Origin: CAKRJP01 sp963634745
GTDB taxonomy: Bacteria > Bacillota > Clostridia > Lachnospirales > Lachnospiraceae
Assembly (NCBI GenBank): GCA_963634745.1
Contig: CAVHCX010000004.1
Span: 62,001-126,000 of the forward strand
Direction: 5' to 3'
DNA length: 64,000 nucleotides
A program made the translations under genes and the position numbers. The first letter of the stretch is position 1, and each line of letters begins with the position of its first letter. The notes under the pieces were generated by a model. That model saw nothing but the letters and a program-made list of their open reading frames with translations. It did not search any database and was not told where the DNA came from. Shown here piece after piece: positions 16,694 to 25,935 of the stretch.

Positions 16694-17911
16694 TCAAGAC
16701 TGTCGTCTTACCACCATTTTAAACTGCACCTCAACATCCTCTTTAGTCGGGGAGGATGCCGCCGGGAGCCTGCAAGAAACAATTAAATCTCCGTACATAT
16801 ATATTTTCTTTCTTTTCAAAGAAAAAGTATAAGGAGTTGTCTCCCCGCCGAATGGTGATAACTGGACATATTCGGCCTGCTTATCTACAGATAAACTGGA
16901 AGGCCAGTTCTCAAGAGAGAAAGAGGCAACGATATCCTTTGAAAAATCAGGATATTCTGTGCCATCCTCTGAAACGAGCAATGGCGTAAATAACACTTCC
17001 TCACCCGTCAAACTATCAGGGATTTCGGAAGGGGTTGTGAATTTTATCGTGTAAGACTGATCTGCCGGGATAGTGTCAATATGTACAGTAGAATCCTGCT
17101 GATACGCGATCATGTTATCCCAATCATCATACACAGATGTTTCCGTAAGCTCTAAATAGAGCTTGAGCAATCCAACGTTTTCGGGATCAAACGTGCTGTT
17201 CCCGTAAAATTTATTGATTGCGGTAATCCTATACACATACCCACCAATAAAATGGCCAGGATTATCTGGGTCTTCTGTCCTGGCACCAATAATAAATCGT
17301 TGATTCACTTTGTAAGTTCGTGTATAGTCATTGTACTGAGCAGTAATAGCCAACTGAGACTGGGGAGCAACAGCGGTCTCATTATATGCCAGCCCAACAG
17401 AAGACAGATCTCTCCCCTGAATGACAGGCTCATAATGATATTTTGTGACGCCCTGAGAGTCTTTATACATACTCCCAAGAACACCGTTGCATCGGGAAAT
17501 AACCATGCTAGAAGTCATTTTAACTGCGTTTGTATTAATTCCCAGCCATACGTTTTTTGCTTTTTCCTCCGCACTCATATTATAGTTAGGAGCAAAGCGG
17601 AATTTGTGGCCTATCTTGAACCTGCTCTCCAAGATATCCTTAAAAACGATTTTTCTATAGTCATCTGAAATATCAGTACCTTTTTCAGATTTAACTGATT
17701 GAATTACAACATCTATTGGACTCCAAGTGCTACAGCCCCACTGAGATTCGTATTCAATAAGAACCCTGTTGGGTCTGTAAAACCACTCCTGGTTAACCTT
17801 TTCTTGTAATTGATTGATAAAATAATTATCTGGATTATAATTCTCCGGAGTTTGTGACAAAATATCATATTGACTCGCAGAATTTGTAATGTTTATAACC
17901 TTACGGGCCAT
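16694..17911 (-). CDS. Hypothetical virion protein, beta-rich
   Basis: A 405-aa protein starting MARKVINITNSASQYDILSQ (a GTG six codons upstream is less likely because GGAGGGTGAGG fits this ATG). Residues 60-330 are rich in Tyr, Asn and Val strands, such as FKIGHKFRFAPNYNMSAEEK and YKVNQRFIIGARTEDPDN. Such long beta-rich proteins in the connector region are often minor head, neck or sheath-like proteins. No homologous family is recognised. Confidence 0.5.
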   Translation of the reverse strand: MARKVINITNSASQYDILSQTPENYNPDNYFINQLQEKVNQEWFYRPNRVLIEYESQWGCSTWSPIDVVIQSVKSEKGTDISDDYRKIVFKDILESRFKIGHKFRFAPNYNMSAEEKAKNVWLGINTNAVKMTSSMVISRCNGVLGSMYKDSQGVTKYHYEPVIQGRDLSSVGLAYNETAVAPQSQLAITAQYNDYTRTYKVNQRFIIGARTEDPDNPGHFIGGYVYRITAINKFYGNSTFDPENVGLLKLYLELTETSVYDDWDNMIAYQQDSTVHIDTIPADQSYTIKFTTPSEIPDSLTGEEVLFTPLLVSEDGTEYPDFSKDIVASFSLENWPSSLSVDKQAEYVQLSPFGGETTPYTFSLKRKKIYMYGDLIVSCRLPAASSPTKEDVEVQFKMVVRRQS

Positions 17912-17929
17912 ATGCCTCACCCTCCGCAC

Positions 17930-18283
17930 TTACTTGATATCATCAATAAGATGATCTAAAATCCCTTTGGACTCCATTATCTGGCGCTTAATTTGTGCAT
18001 GAGACATTTCCTTATAATGAGACCCATCATAAAGGCCATGAATCTTGACGACCACCTTCGTTAATTTATCGCCACACAAAGTGTTAGAAGATGCCAATTC
18101 AAACATGAAGCCATAAAACCACATGTCCATTGAAATTTCCCCTCTCGCCTCTGCTTCAATCATATAAAGTAACTTAATAAGCTGGCTTCGTAAATTAATA
18201 TAGCACTGTTTCTCTTCTTCAGGAGAAAAACGGATCTGTGCGCAAATTCCAGAATCCGAAGGATTACATCTTTTACTTTCCAA
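17930..18283 (-). CDS. Small hypothetical helical protein, TTG start
   Basis: A 117-aa helical protein. Its frame starts with TTG preceded by AGGAGGATCGCG and overlaps the stop of the previous gene by 11 nt, so translational coupling is likely. The SQLIKLLYMIEAEARGEISM segment suggests a helical bundle. Its place after a connector-like gene suggests a neck or head completion role, by position only. Confidence 0.5.
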   Translation of the reverse strand: MESKRCNPSDSGICAQIRFSPEEEKQCYINLRSQLIKLLYMIEAEARGEISMDMWFYGFMFELASSNTLCGDKLTKVVVKIHGLYDGSHYKEMSHAQIKRQIMESKGILDHLIDDIK

Positions 18284-18980
18284 AACGCGATCCTCCTCTA
18301 GGGGTAGACATTATTCGCCAGTTCAATTCAGAAACCAACGTGTCCATATCTTTGTTCATCTGATTACGCCACTCAATTTTTGCTTTTGCCGAATTCGCCG
18401 GAGAGTACATGTTAAAGTCTGTATCCGTAAGGATATTTCTGACCTCGATAACTCGCCCAACTTCCTTGTCGCCATAAGCAGACAGAAGTGCATATGCTAA
18501 AATATTAATAATTTTATCCATAATAGCACTTACAGGGAAATCAGAGCGCAAACAGCTTGAGAAATCGGCTGTAAATGCACCGGCATAGAACCAAGTAACG
18601 CTCCACTCTTCGTCAGGAAGGACTTCTCTCGGGAATTCCACGGAATTATCATCCGCGTTATACACACCGGGAACCTTTTCGGACCCTATTTTATATGTAA
18701 AACCAACCCCTTCTCCTCCGTTGGGAACGACTTTTTCTAAAACATACTTTTGAGACCCCGTACCAGAATCACTTTCGCAATACCCCTGCGGGCCATTGCT
18801 GTCCATTTCCATTAACTTGTCCGTAATGGAAACAGGAGATGTGAACTTATTCTTCCCTATTATTAAGTACTCAAGCATATCTTTTTGAAAAGCTGCCTGA
18901 TCATTATAATATTCTTTGCTAATCATAGGGTCATCAAAAAGATTGAACGCCCTATCGAAAATTTCTTTAAAGTAAATCAT
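18273..18980 (-). CDS. Hypothetical head-tail connector-like protein
   Basis: A 235-aa protein. It opens MIYFKEIFDRAFNLFDDPMI, a helical start like those of gp6/adaptor-type connectors, and ends in a helical, basic segment with a Gly-Gly/Ser-rich tail (STPRGGSRFGK). The middle third is beta-rich. Position after the capsid genes supports a connector or adaptor role; no specific family match is claimed. Confidence 0.5.
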   Translation of the reverse strand: MIYFKEIFDRAFNLFDDPMISKEYYNDQAAFQKDMLEYLIIGKNKFTSPVSITDKLMEMDSNGPQGYCESDSGTGSQKYVLEKVVPNGGEGVGFTYKIGSEKVPGVYNADDNSVEFPREVLPDEEWSVTWFYAGAFTADFSSCLRSDFPVSAIMDKIINILAYALLSAYGDKEVGRVIEVRNILTDTDFNMYSPANSAKAKIEWRNQMNKDMDTLVSELNWRIMSTPRGGSRFGK

Positions 18981-19006
18981 TTTGACGCCCTCCCCTTAAT
19001 TAAATC

Positions 19007-19663
19007 CTACATTTCTGTGGGATTGATAGTGTAGCGACCACTTAATTCATCTTGTTCTCTTCTAAAAGACCCATCCGCTAATCTATTAAACAAATCAATC
19101 TTTTCACGGTTTGCATAGCGCGCGTCGCCTTCAATGAATTTACGCTTTACATGCGCTGTAATGCAATGTTTTTGATTCAACGTCGAAGAATTCCATAGAT
19201 TCTCTATATCGCTTACGCTCATAGTTCCAATTGCTTCTAGTTTTTCTCTCGTTAAAACATTATCTGCGTCTGTGGGCAACCCCTTTGAAACAGCAACGTC
19301 CATATTTTTATGAGACACCGCAAGAATCCCTTTTTCAAACCAGCGACGGTATTTACCAGCAACTTCATCAAACTGACTCTTGGACAAAGTAAATTCTTCC
19401 CCATAAGAGTTCATATACAATTCAGTGCTGATAGTCTTAATATACCCCATACTATTTGACAAATAAACGATAGTAACGTCGTTTGTAGGGACAGTAACAT
19501 TTACAACAGGCGTTGCAAACGTCTGATTTTCTGTCGTTGCCGGAACTGCGGCAGCAACAGCTGCGGTCTTTTTTTCTGAAGAAGAATTCTCGGCTAGCTT
19601 AGCTTCGAGCTCTTTTATATAAGCTTCTAATTCAGCTTTAGTGGTTTTACTATTGATATCCAT
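19007..19663 (-). CDS. Hypothetical protein downstream of capsid gene
   Basis: A 218-aa protein with an N-terminal coiled coil (TKAELEAYIKELEAKLAENS), an Ala/Thr/Val linker (residues 30-60), and a mixed C-terminal domain. The coiled coil plus linker layout is that of head completion or capsid-associated proteins. A terminator-like hairpin at 19690-19709 separates it from the capsid gene, so its level relative to capsid is likely reduced. Confidence 0.5.
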   Translation of the reverse strand: MDINSKTTKAELEAYIKELEAKLAENSSSEKKTAAVAAAVPATTENQTFATPVVNVTVPTNDVTIVYLSNSMGYIKTISTELYMNSYGEEFTLSKSQFDEVAGKYRRWFEKGILAVSHKNMDVAVSKGLPTDADNVLTREKLEAIGTMSVSDIENLWNSSTLNQKHCITAHVKRKFIEGDARYANREKIDLFNRLADGSFRREQDELSGRYTINPTEM

Positions 19664-19689
19664 TTTTTTCTCCTTTTACCTCAAACACA

Positions 19690-19709
19690 GGAGGGGCTTG
19701 TGCCCCTCC
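19690..19709 (-). terminator. Terminator-like hairpin after major capsid gene
   Basis: On the minus strand GGAGGGGC-ACAA-GCCCCTCC is a perfect 8-bp stem, extended by CAC/GTG with one bulge and followed by TGTGTTTG. The next gene starts 27 bp further with no promoter visible between, so it may act as a partial terminator or a 3'-end protector of capsid mRNA. Confidence 0.6.
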
Positions 19710-19751
19710 GTGCTTAACTTCACTTAATAGTAACTTTATTAATACAGGTTA

Positions 19752-22700
19752 TTAGAGAGTAATAACGCCATATTTGCTTCCGCAAATAGCAGAAACACCA
19801 TATCTCATTTCAATAGAGATACCGTATCTGGAATCGGAAGAATGTTCGGGATTGTAATCAACGGAGATTTCATTTCCTTCGAAAACAATCTTGACAGGTC
19901 TGTCACCAGCAACAGGGACCAAGAAGATCTTCTTGTCATCTAAAGCCAAAGTGGCAGAAGAATTGGTCGTGCCAGGAACGAGAACGTTCTTCAAAGCAAC
20001 GATCGGGACACCTAAATACTGATCCAAATAGCCAACCTTGTTCATCTCTTCACCGATTTCAACCTGGTAGTTGCCACCTAATGTTAAATGAGACAAAGCA
20101 GTTGCAGTACCGACAGCAATAACATTCATACCGCCGTTAGCAGCCTGGACTCTTTCTCTGAGAGTGCCGAATAATTCCGGAGTGACACCGTTTGTGGCAT
20201 AAGCGGCGCCAAACTCTGTGGTGGCTTCTGTCATACCCTTAACAGCTCTCAAGAAAATATCAGCAGCGAAAGAACGACCAATCTTAATAGCATAGTTACC
20301 CATATCAAAGATACCAGCAACTAAAGGATAGAAATCAATGTGAGTGTCAATGGTATGAGGTCTTGCATTGACAGTGATTTCATTGTTGTACATCGGCTGA
20401 TCGACGCCTTTTCTGACGCCTTCGGCTTTGGAATTGACCTTGAAAAGGTCATTGGATTCAATTACGAATCTGGCAGTGTCACCGAAACCAACCTGGTGGA
20501 TTTCAGCGATATAGCTTGAGAAAGTCTGAGTAAAACATTATCTAAAAATATTTTTATATTAAATCAATTTCAAAAAGCCCCTGATCACTCAGAGGCCTTT
20601 GTATACACCCACGTCTTAGTACCACAGTCACACACTCTGTGATAACCTTGATCATGCATTCTTTTAACTTCGCCACCTGCTTGTTCTTGGTAGCGAGTCC
20701 TAATATCTCCTGTCTGAAAATTAATCCAAACATAATTTGGCTGATTTATTGAAGCACATTTGAAACCTAAAATTTTGTATAGGTCACCTTTTGTCTTAGT
20801 TATATCATTATAAGAAGATACCGTGTCACCGCTTTTAAGTGCAGTAACAAAATACTTGAACAGTTTTGATGCCCCACCTTGAACAACACAGCCATGTTTA
20901 TTGCAGAATCTAGAAAGCTCCCAAGTATACTTATCATTTTTGGGATGGACAAATGTCATACACGCGACTAGCTCATCACGGTATATCAAACCGTACTGCT
21001 TCGTCGAATGATCGTTTCCCTGAATATGATTCTGGTTTAAAAACTCTTTTTTCTGGTCTTTTGATAACTCAATAATCTGTGTTTTCCTGGCTCCAATTTT
21101 AATCTCGTTTTTTACAAACAGAGTTCTTAGTCTGTTTTTGATATTCTCTTGTTCAACAAGATCATCCCACTCATGTTCGAATATGTGGAATAAGAAGATT
21201 CCTCTTTTTTCTGCCAACAAAGATTTTTCTTGATGAGCTGTTGAACGACCGTTATGATCACAGTAATAAATATCACTGTGCCAATAGTCTCCATTAAACT
21301 CTATCCCAATCTTATATTCTGGAGAATAGATATCGATTTCTTTTCCATCTAATAGTTTACTGTCATTTAATAAGACGTCTTTAACACCCAAAGAACAAAG
21401 GAAAGTGACTATTTCGTCCTCATAATGTGACCTCACAGGTTTCCATCTTACCAGATCTTCGAGACACCATTCATGTATTTTATCATAAACAACTGTTTGA
21501 TCCTTTAGATTAAAATGGTCAGCGACATTAGCTATTGTTGGTTTTTCTTCGAAAGATCTTAAAAACTTTTCAAAATTACTCTTGTCAAGCCAAATATCAA
21601 GGTGCTGTATGTTTGCCTGCTGCTGATAAGGAGCTCCACTCTTTGCCAAATTTGTTGCGCGAGTTTCCCGCTGGTAATTTTCAGTCTGGGTGTAATTTGT
21701 AGCGCCGTACCTGTCAAGCATCGTTTCCTTTAATTTATCCTTAAATTGAGAGAGGCTCATCACATTTGTTGTGCCATATTTCTTTAAAAGATTATTTTGT
21801 GTTTTCTCTTTTACCTCTTTTAATTGCAGGGTGGACGTCACTCCATATTTTTCTTGAACATTATGCTTAATTATCTCATATCTCTGAGCGGAATCTTTCT
21901 TTATCCCATAATGAGCACAGATCTTGCTTAAGATCCAGCCGCCTACGCCAAGCTCTTTGCTTAGTTCCAAATTAGAGACATTCTTCTTTAGATATTGCCC
22001 CTTCAGCCACTCCACAGAATACAGATCTTCCCTAACCATAAAGCTTTCATTGTCTATATATTTTACGATAGAATTCGCTTGGCTTTTATTGGCAGCGCCA
22101 TACTTCTGGAAATTAGCTTGTCTAATCTTTTCTTTGTTCTCTATTTTGTTCTGTGCTTTTGTATATATTTTGCACTTGTCTTCTTGCGTCCTTTTAATGT
22201 CGTACATTTTTAAACAAGCATACATTTTTGTTTTGCTGATATTAAAATGCTCGACGCACTCTTTTATTGTGTGTAATTGTCTAATATAGTATTCCTCTAC
22301 CTCTTCTTTTGAAGGATATTCGTTTCTTTCCATCTCTATCCTCCTTTCATGGCCTATTAACCTATTAATATTATAGAGGGGAATAACCATTCGTCAAGGA
22401 ATACATTCCCTAATTGATTTAATATAAAAATATTTTTAAAATAATGTTTTACGTGATTCACACAGGTTCGTTAATCCTATGCAGTTCTCTTAAGAACTTC
22501 TTGTGCTTTCACACAAGCATAGACTATATTATATCCTTCGCCATGACGCGTTAAGGTCTGTCTCTTTCGGGGCACTTGTCCCTACTCTCCTCACGGGAGA
22601 TAGTCGTTGAGCCTTCTCTTTCGAGCTTGGCTGCTGATTTCCCATTTTTCAAGCTTTGATGTTTAGGATTTAACCATGCATCATCTGTATAATTTTTTCT

Positions 22701-23177
22701 GCTTTCGCGGCATTCGCGTTTAAACCATTTAAGGCTTTGCGCTGTAGCTTACACAGCTTTAGGGCTTTCCAGTCAATTAAGACAGTGTTGGGCAATAACC
22801 TTGCCACTATGTACACATTTCTGTATACACCGACTCGTCGATCAAGAGTGCCTCTTGATCAGTTAATCGTTGACAACTTCAGGAACAATGGCAGTGACAA
22901 CCTGAGCAATGATAGCATTGAAGTTCTCTCTGAAATCATTGGATTTTCTAACCATCGGATTCTTGAACATAGAACGGCCTTCAGCTTCAAACTGAGCTTC
23001 ATAGCGAGTTCCTTCAACGGACTTCTTTAACATGGAATCAATGATAGTTGTGTTCTTTTCGGCATAATCTGCAGCCTTCTTACCTTCGTAAGACTGTCTG
23101 GCTAAATCAAGAACACCATCGACAATAGAATTAGACTGTTCGTCGTTTAATCTGTTGTATTCAAAATATTTCTTCAT
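19752..23177 (-). CDS. Major capsid protein, two exons split by group I intron
   Basis: Exon 1 is 23177-22866 (104 codons) and exon 2 is 20525-19752 (257 aa plus stop). Joined they give 361 aa, reading ...IVPEVVND|TFSSYIAEIHQVGFGDTARF without a break. It follows the protease/scaffold and decoration-like genes, the classic capsid position, and has the helical N-arm (SMLKKSVEGTRYEAQ) and beta-rich C-terminal half expected of an HK97-fold protein. The intron would otherwise end exon 1 at an immediate TAA. The later ATG (20391-20393) is not the real start. Confidence 0.8.
20585..22333 (-). CDS. Intron-encoded Vsr-like homing endonuclease (HEG 2)
   Basis: A 582-aa protein. Parts in order: HTH-like unit with YPSKEEVEEYYIRQLHTIKE; four KYG units (VQEKYGVTSTLQLKEVKEK type, residues about 60-230); HTH; nuclease core with IGIEFNGDYWHSD and LFHIFEHEWDD (E..D..H pattern of EDxHD enzymes); then the conserved C-terminal domain (NHIQGND ... 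GLIYRDELVACMTFVHPKN ... VQGGASKLFKYF). An ATG 19 codons upstream is ignored because AAAGGAGG sits 6 nt before this start. It likely cuts intron-less capsid genes. Confidence 0.85.
   Translation of the reverse strand: MERNEYPSKEEVEEYYIRQLHTIKECVEHFNISKTKMYACLKMYDIKRTQEDKCKIYTKAQNKIENKEKIRQANFQKYGAANKSQANSIVKYIDNESFMVREDLYSVEWLKGQYLKKNVSNLELSKELGVGGWILSKICAHYGIKKDSAQRYEIIKHNVQEKYGVTSTLQLKEVKEKTQNNLLKKYGTTNVMSLSQFKDKLKETMLDRYGATNYTQTENYQRETRATNLAKSGAPYQQQANIQHLDIWLDKSNFEKFLRSFEEKPTIANVADHFNLKDQTVVYDKIHEWCLEDLVRWKPVRSHYEDEIVTFLCSLGVKDVLLNDSKLLDGKEIDIYSPEYKIGIEFNGDYWHSDIYYCDHNGRSTAHQEKSLLAEKRGIFLFHIFEHEWDDLVEQENIKNRLRTLFVKNEIKIGARKTQIIELSKDQKKEFLNQNHIQGNDHSTKQYGLIYRDELVACMTFVHPKNDKYTWELSRFCNKHGCVVQGGASKLFKYFVTALKSGDTVSSYNDITKTKGDLYKILGFKCASINQPNYVWINFQTGDIRTRYQEQAGGEVKRMHDQGYHRVCDCGTKTWVYTKASE
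22370..22397 (-). promoter_or_regulatory. Promoter of HEG 2 inside the capsid intron
   Basis: On the minus strand TTGACG (22397-22392) and TATAAT (22375-22370) are 16 bp apart, about 37 bp before the endonuclease start. Its mRNA can thus be made without the capsid transcript. Confidence 0.75.
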
Positions 23178-23196
23178 CTTAAATGTCCCCCTTTAA

Positions 23197-23718
23197 TTAA
23201 AGTGCAACGACTTCGCAAAGGTACATTAAGCCATTAGCCTTCATACCAGTTGTCAATTCTCTGGAAGTCAAAACCTTAACCTTATAAGTCCCAACGCCGT
23301 TTGCGCCATGCTTACCAGAAGCCAATGCGCCAACTTCATCGCCAACAGTCGGAGCAGCGTCAAAATTATCTGCGCCCAACCAGAACTTGTCATGTAAGGC
23401 TAATCTGCGAACACGGAAGATTTCTCCGGCCGGGACAGTCAAACCATAAAGTTTTGCACCAAGCTTATAAGTGTTTCCGTTGATGTCACCTTCGGAGATG
23501 CCAGCATAGTCAATGATGCCTAATGCCTTATCAGCGGCAGGATCTTCAACTTTGTAGGTATCATATTCGACACCATCATCACTGTAGGTGGTATCTTCTG
23601 CCAAATCGCCCAAGACGACTAAGGCACCATCGATCTTGTCAGCTTCAGCGATACCGTTTGCTAAATAAGAATCGATCTGATCAGAGATCATCTTACCAGA
23701 ATAAAATACATTTGTCAT
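23197..23718 (-). CDS. Putative head decoration protein
   Basis: A 173-aa, Gly/Ala-rich beta protein (VPAGEIFRVRRLALHDKFWL, then VGDEVGALASGKHGANGVGT). It sits between the protease/scaffold gene and the major capsid gene, the standard place for a decoration or capsid-stabilising protein, and its size fits. No specific family is asserted. GGAG precedes the ATG. Confidence 0.55.
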   Translation of the reverse strand: MTNVFYSGKMISDQIDSYLANGIAEADKIDGALVVLGDLAEDTTYSDDGVEYDTYKVEDPAADKALGIIDYAGISEGDINGNTYKLGAKLYGLTVPAGEIFRVRRLALHDKFWLGADNFDAAPTVGDEVGALASGKHGANGVGTYKVKVLTSRELTTGMKANGLMYLCEVVAL

Positions 23719-23821
23719 ATTTTGATTTCTCCTTTTCCTAAAAGTATATAAAAAATATTATACTCAAGCAGATTCGGCTTCCGCGTGAACTATAATAGTT
23801 TTTATCAATAAAATGCCGGTT

Positions 23822-25306
23822 TTATTTCCCGACGTACTCATTAAGAACATCCCAAGAGCTTCTCTTGGCGTTCTTCTTTGTGTCATCGAATGCAGAATTG
23901 ATTTCTGGTGTAGAAATCGGGATATTCAATGATTCACACTCGCGTTCTTTCTCACGAGAATTCCCCTGCTCTTTGTCTAGGGCTCTGCTTTCGAAAGCTT
24001 CCAAAGCAACCTTGACCTTTAGATCATTTAAACTACTGATTTTACCTGTGTCACAGGATTCAAACAATTTTTTAGAAGTTGCTTCACTCAAACCACCAGA
24101 CTCAATAAGCTTTGCAGCCTCAGACAGGAACTCTTTGTGCTCATAAGCATTTAATTTGTTTTTAATTGTCTCATAATCACTTTTCGTTTCTAGCTGAGCT
24201 TTCACAGACTCATACTCTTTACTCAATGCTTCATATTTTTCTTTTAACTCATTGAGCTGAGCCTCTAATTCGGCATATATGCACTCGGCTTCCTTATTGT
24301 CTGTGTCACCTTTTTCTTCGCAGTCTTCGCAACATGCCTTTTCTTCCTCTTCTTTTTCGTCAGCCTTTTCTTCTTTGACTGGCTCATCTTCAGGATTACA
24401 AGGACACTCTTCTTTTTCTTCGCAGACTCCTTTATCGTCTGCGACGACTTCGGCTTGCTCTTCGCATTCCTGACAAGTCTCTTTCTTATCCTCGGATTCC
24501 GGAAGACTTTCTTCTAAATGTTCTTCTTTGACTGTTTCTTTTTCTTCTTCAAAATCGACAGTCATTTCCTGATTTTCTTCCATTGTAGAAAGTTCCCCCT
24601 TTTTCTCAACGCCCTTGCCATCAAGCCTCTCGTATGCAAGTCTAAGGCCTTTTTCCTGTTTTTCAAAAACATCGCGCCCCATAACATCGATAACTGACAG
24701 GCCGGCGTTCTCAATACCCGGCTCCACCTTAACACCATTTCGGGAACCGAGAATGGTTATACCAACAAGATTGAATTCATTGATCTTCATAACACCATTA
24801 TCAAGGATTTCATAATCTGTGATATCAACTTCAACCGAAACATTCTTAGCAGGACCCCCTTTGGCCTTAGCACGTTTCGCGTCTTTGATTAGCTTTTTTA
24901 CCTGCTTAAAATTATATTCAACCCAAAGCACACAAGAAAGCTGAACCCAATACAAACCATCCTTATCCTGCACAATTTGAACAGGATCACTGTCTCTGAT
25001 TACCCCAAGAATTCTCTCACCACGTTTTCCTGTGGTGTCCCAATAATCCATCCCGGTCTCATCGTCATGTGACCATTCGCCGTTATGACTTACGAAATCA
25101 TTGTTCTCAAAATAACCAAGGATCGGCTTGTTGCGAAAACTGGCCAGAGACCGTTCCATTGATTCTTTCGTAAACCATGAATTATTTCTGTTTGGATTGG
25201 CAGAGCTAATGGCCCTGATGTCCAATGTTAAAAATTCCTTTGATAACAAAGTTTTAAAATCAACCTGGTTTGCATCTATTTCAAAAAACATTTTTTTGTT
25301 CTCCAT
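23822..25306 (-). CDS. Prohead protease fused to scaffold domain
   Basis: A 494-aa protein. Residues 1-220 look like a prohead protease domain (KPILGYFENND ... FNLVGITILGSRNGV, with a Ser/His-rich core). Residues about 240-340 are a very acidic Glu/Cys-rich linker holding several CxxC pairs (CQECEEQ, CCEDCEEKG). Residues 340-400 form a coiled coil (EAQLNELKEKYEALSKEYES), the scaffold part. The fusion order and place before the capsid gene fit a self-cleaving scaffold. I took the ATG preceded by GGGGGAG. The cysteine-rich acidic linker is unusual. Confidence 0.65.
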   Translation of the reverse strand: MENKKMFFEIDANQVDFKTLLSKEFLTLDIRAISSANPNRNNSWFTKESMERSLASFRNKPILGYFENNDFVSHNGEWSHDDETGMDYWDTTGKRGERILGVIRDSDPVQIVQDKDGLYWVQLSCVLWVEYNFKQVKKLIKDAKRAKAKGGPAKNVSVEVDITDYEILDNGVMKINEFNLVGITILGSRNGVKVEPGIENAGLSVIDVMGRDVFEKQEKGLRLAYERLDGKGVEKKGELSTMEENQEMTVDFEEEKETVKEEHLEESLPESEDKKETCQECEEQAEVVADDKGVCEEKEECPCNPEDEPVKEEKADEKEEEEKACCEDCEEKGDTDNKEAECIYAELEAQLNELKEKYEALSKEYESVKAQLETKSDYETIKNKLNAYEHKEFLSEAAKLIESGGLSEATSKKLFESCDTGKISSLNDLKVKVALEAFESRALDKEQGNSREKERECESLNIPISTPEINSAFDDTKKNAKRSSWDVLNEYVGK

Positions 25307-25445
25307 AGAGCACTCCCCCTTAATCAAATTTCATCATCAAAAACCTCTTTTCATGATTGACGACATCAGTTTAATTCTGCTATCTAAATCACAAATGACA
25401 TTTTTGGCGACAAAAACAGGAAAATTAAGAATATATGTTATTGCA

Positions 25446-25931
25446 TTATTCTGAATCATCCTCGTTTTTCTCTTTTTTTTGCGCGATTTTACTGTTCCTT
25501 TCTCCCCTATCAATCGAAGCTTCTGTTGGCAATTTATCAAATTGTTTCATTATCTCTGATATAAAAGAATTGCCGCCCAACGCCGTATAAGCCTCATAAA
25601 GCTTGATCATATCTTGATAATCATCGTCGTTACGGAACCCTTTGGCACAACACTCATAATAGAATTTTAAAATATCGTTTCTTAAAGTGCACTTGGTCCC
25701 GTCACCAACTTTATCGAGTTTTTCGCCCATTTTATCTATCTTTTGATTTAACGGCTTAATCTCCTCTTTAATAGCGTGCCGCAACATCTCCAATTCTTCT
25801 TTTTCTTTTCTGCCTTTGTTTGCCGCATTATCACTCTTTTTTTTCTCATAAAGATCCCGCCAAACCAAGCCGAAGAGAGTGGGGATGGACAGAACAGTCA
25901 ATACTGTAGTGACAATAGTATACCACTCCAT
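25446..25931 (-). CDS. Membrane-anchored coiled-coil phage protein
   Basis: A 161-aa protein: one N-terminal transmembrane helix (TIVTTVLTVLSIPTLFGLVW), a coiled coil (residues 45-75) and a helical domain with CTLRNDILKFYYECCAKGFRN and LGGNSFISEIMKQFDKLP. This architecture recurs in gut phage structural or lysis regions; function unknown, sometimes labelled holin-like. No ribosome binding site is obvious. It starts 4 bp after the preceding stop, so coupling is likely. Confidence 0.6.
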   Translation of the reverse strand: MEWYTIVTTVLTVLSIPTLFGLVWRDLYEKKKSDNAANKGRKEKEELEMLRHAIKEEIKPLNQKIDKMGEKLDKVGDGTKCTLRNDILKFYYECCAKGFRNDDDYQDMIKLYEAYTALGGNSFISEIMKQFDKLPTEASIDRGERNSKIAQKKEKNEDDSE

Positions 25932-25935
25932 ATTG

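Larger units (their letters stand above)
20531..22451. repeat. 39-nt inverted repeat arms enclosing the intron endonuclease gene
   Basis: Arms 20531-20569 and 22412-22451 are reverse complements: 27 nt identical, then a 1-2 nt difference, then 12 nt identical. In the RNA they would form a stem of about 38 bp, projecting the endonuclease gene plus its promoter as a loop and holding the 3' splice site next to the catalytic core. Very AT-rich. Confidence 0.85.
20526..22865 (-). ncRNA. Group I intron in capsid gene (2340 nt) carrying HEG 2
   Basis: The exon ends ...CAACGAT and the intron ends in G before ACTTTC. A guide GTCGG(TG) about 40 nt in pairs with exon CGAU (U-G at the splice site), after an extended hairpin TGATCAAGAG-GCA-CTCTTGATC. 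The conserved GGATATAATATAGTC (P7 region) lies at 22522-22536. The core is about 450 nt at the 5' side. The endonuclease gene and its promoter follow within a loop closed by long inverted repeats. The core resembles the terminase intron (shared GCGAAAGCAGAAAAAAT). Confidence 0.88.
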
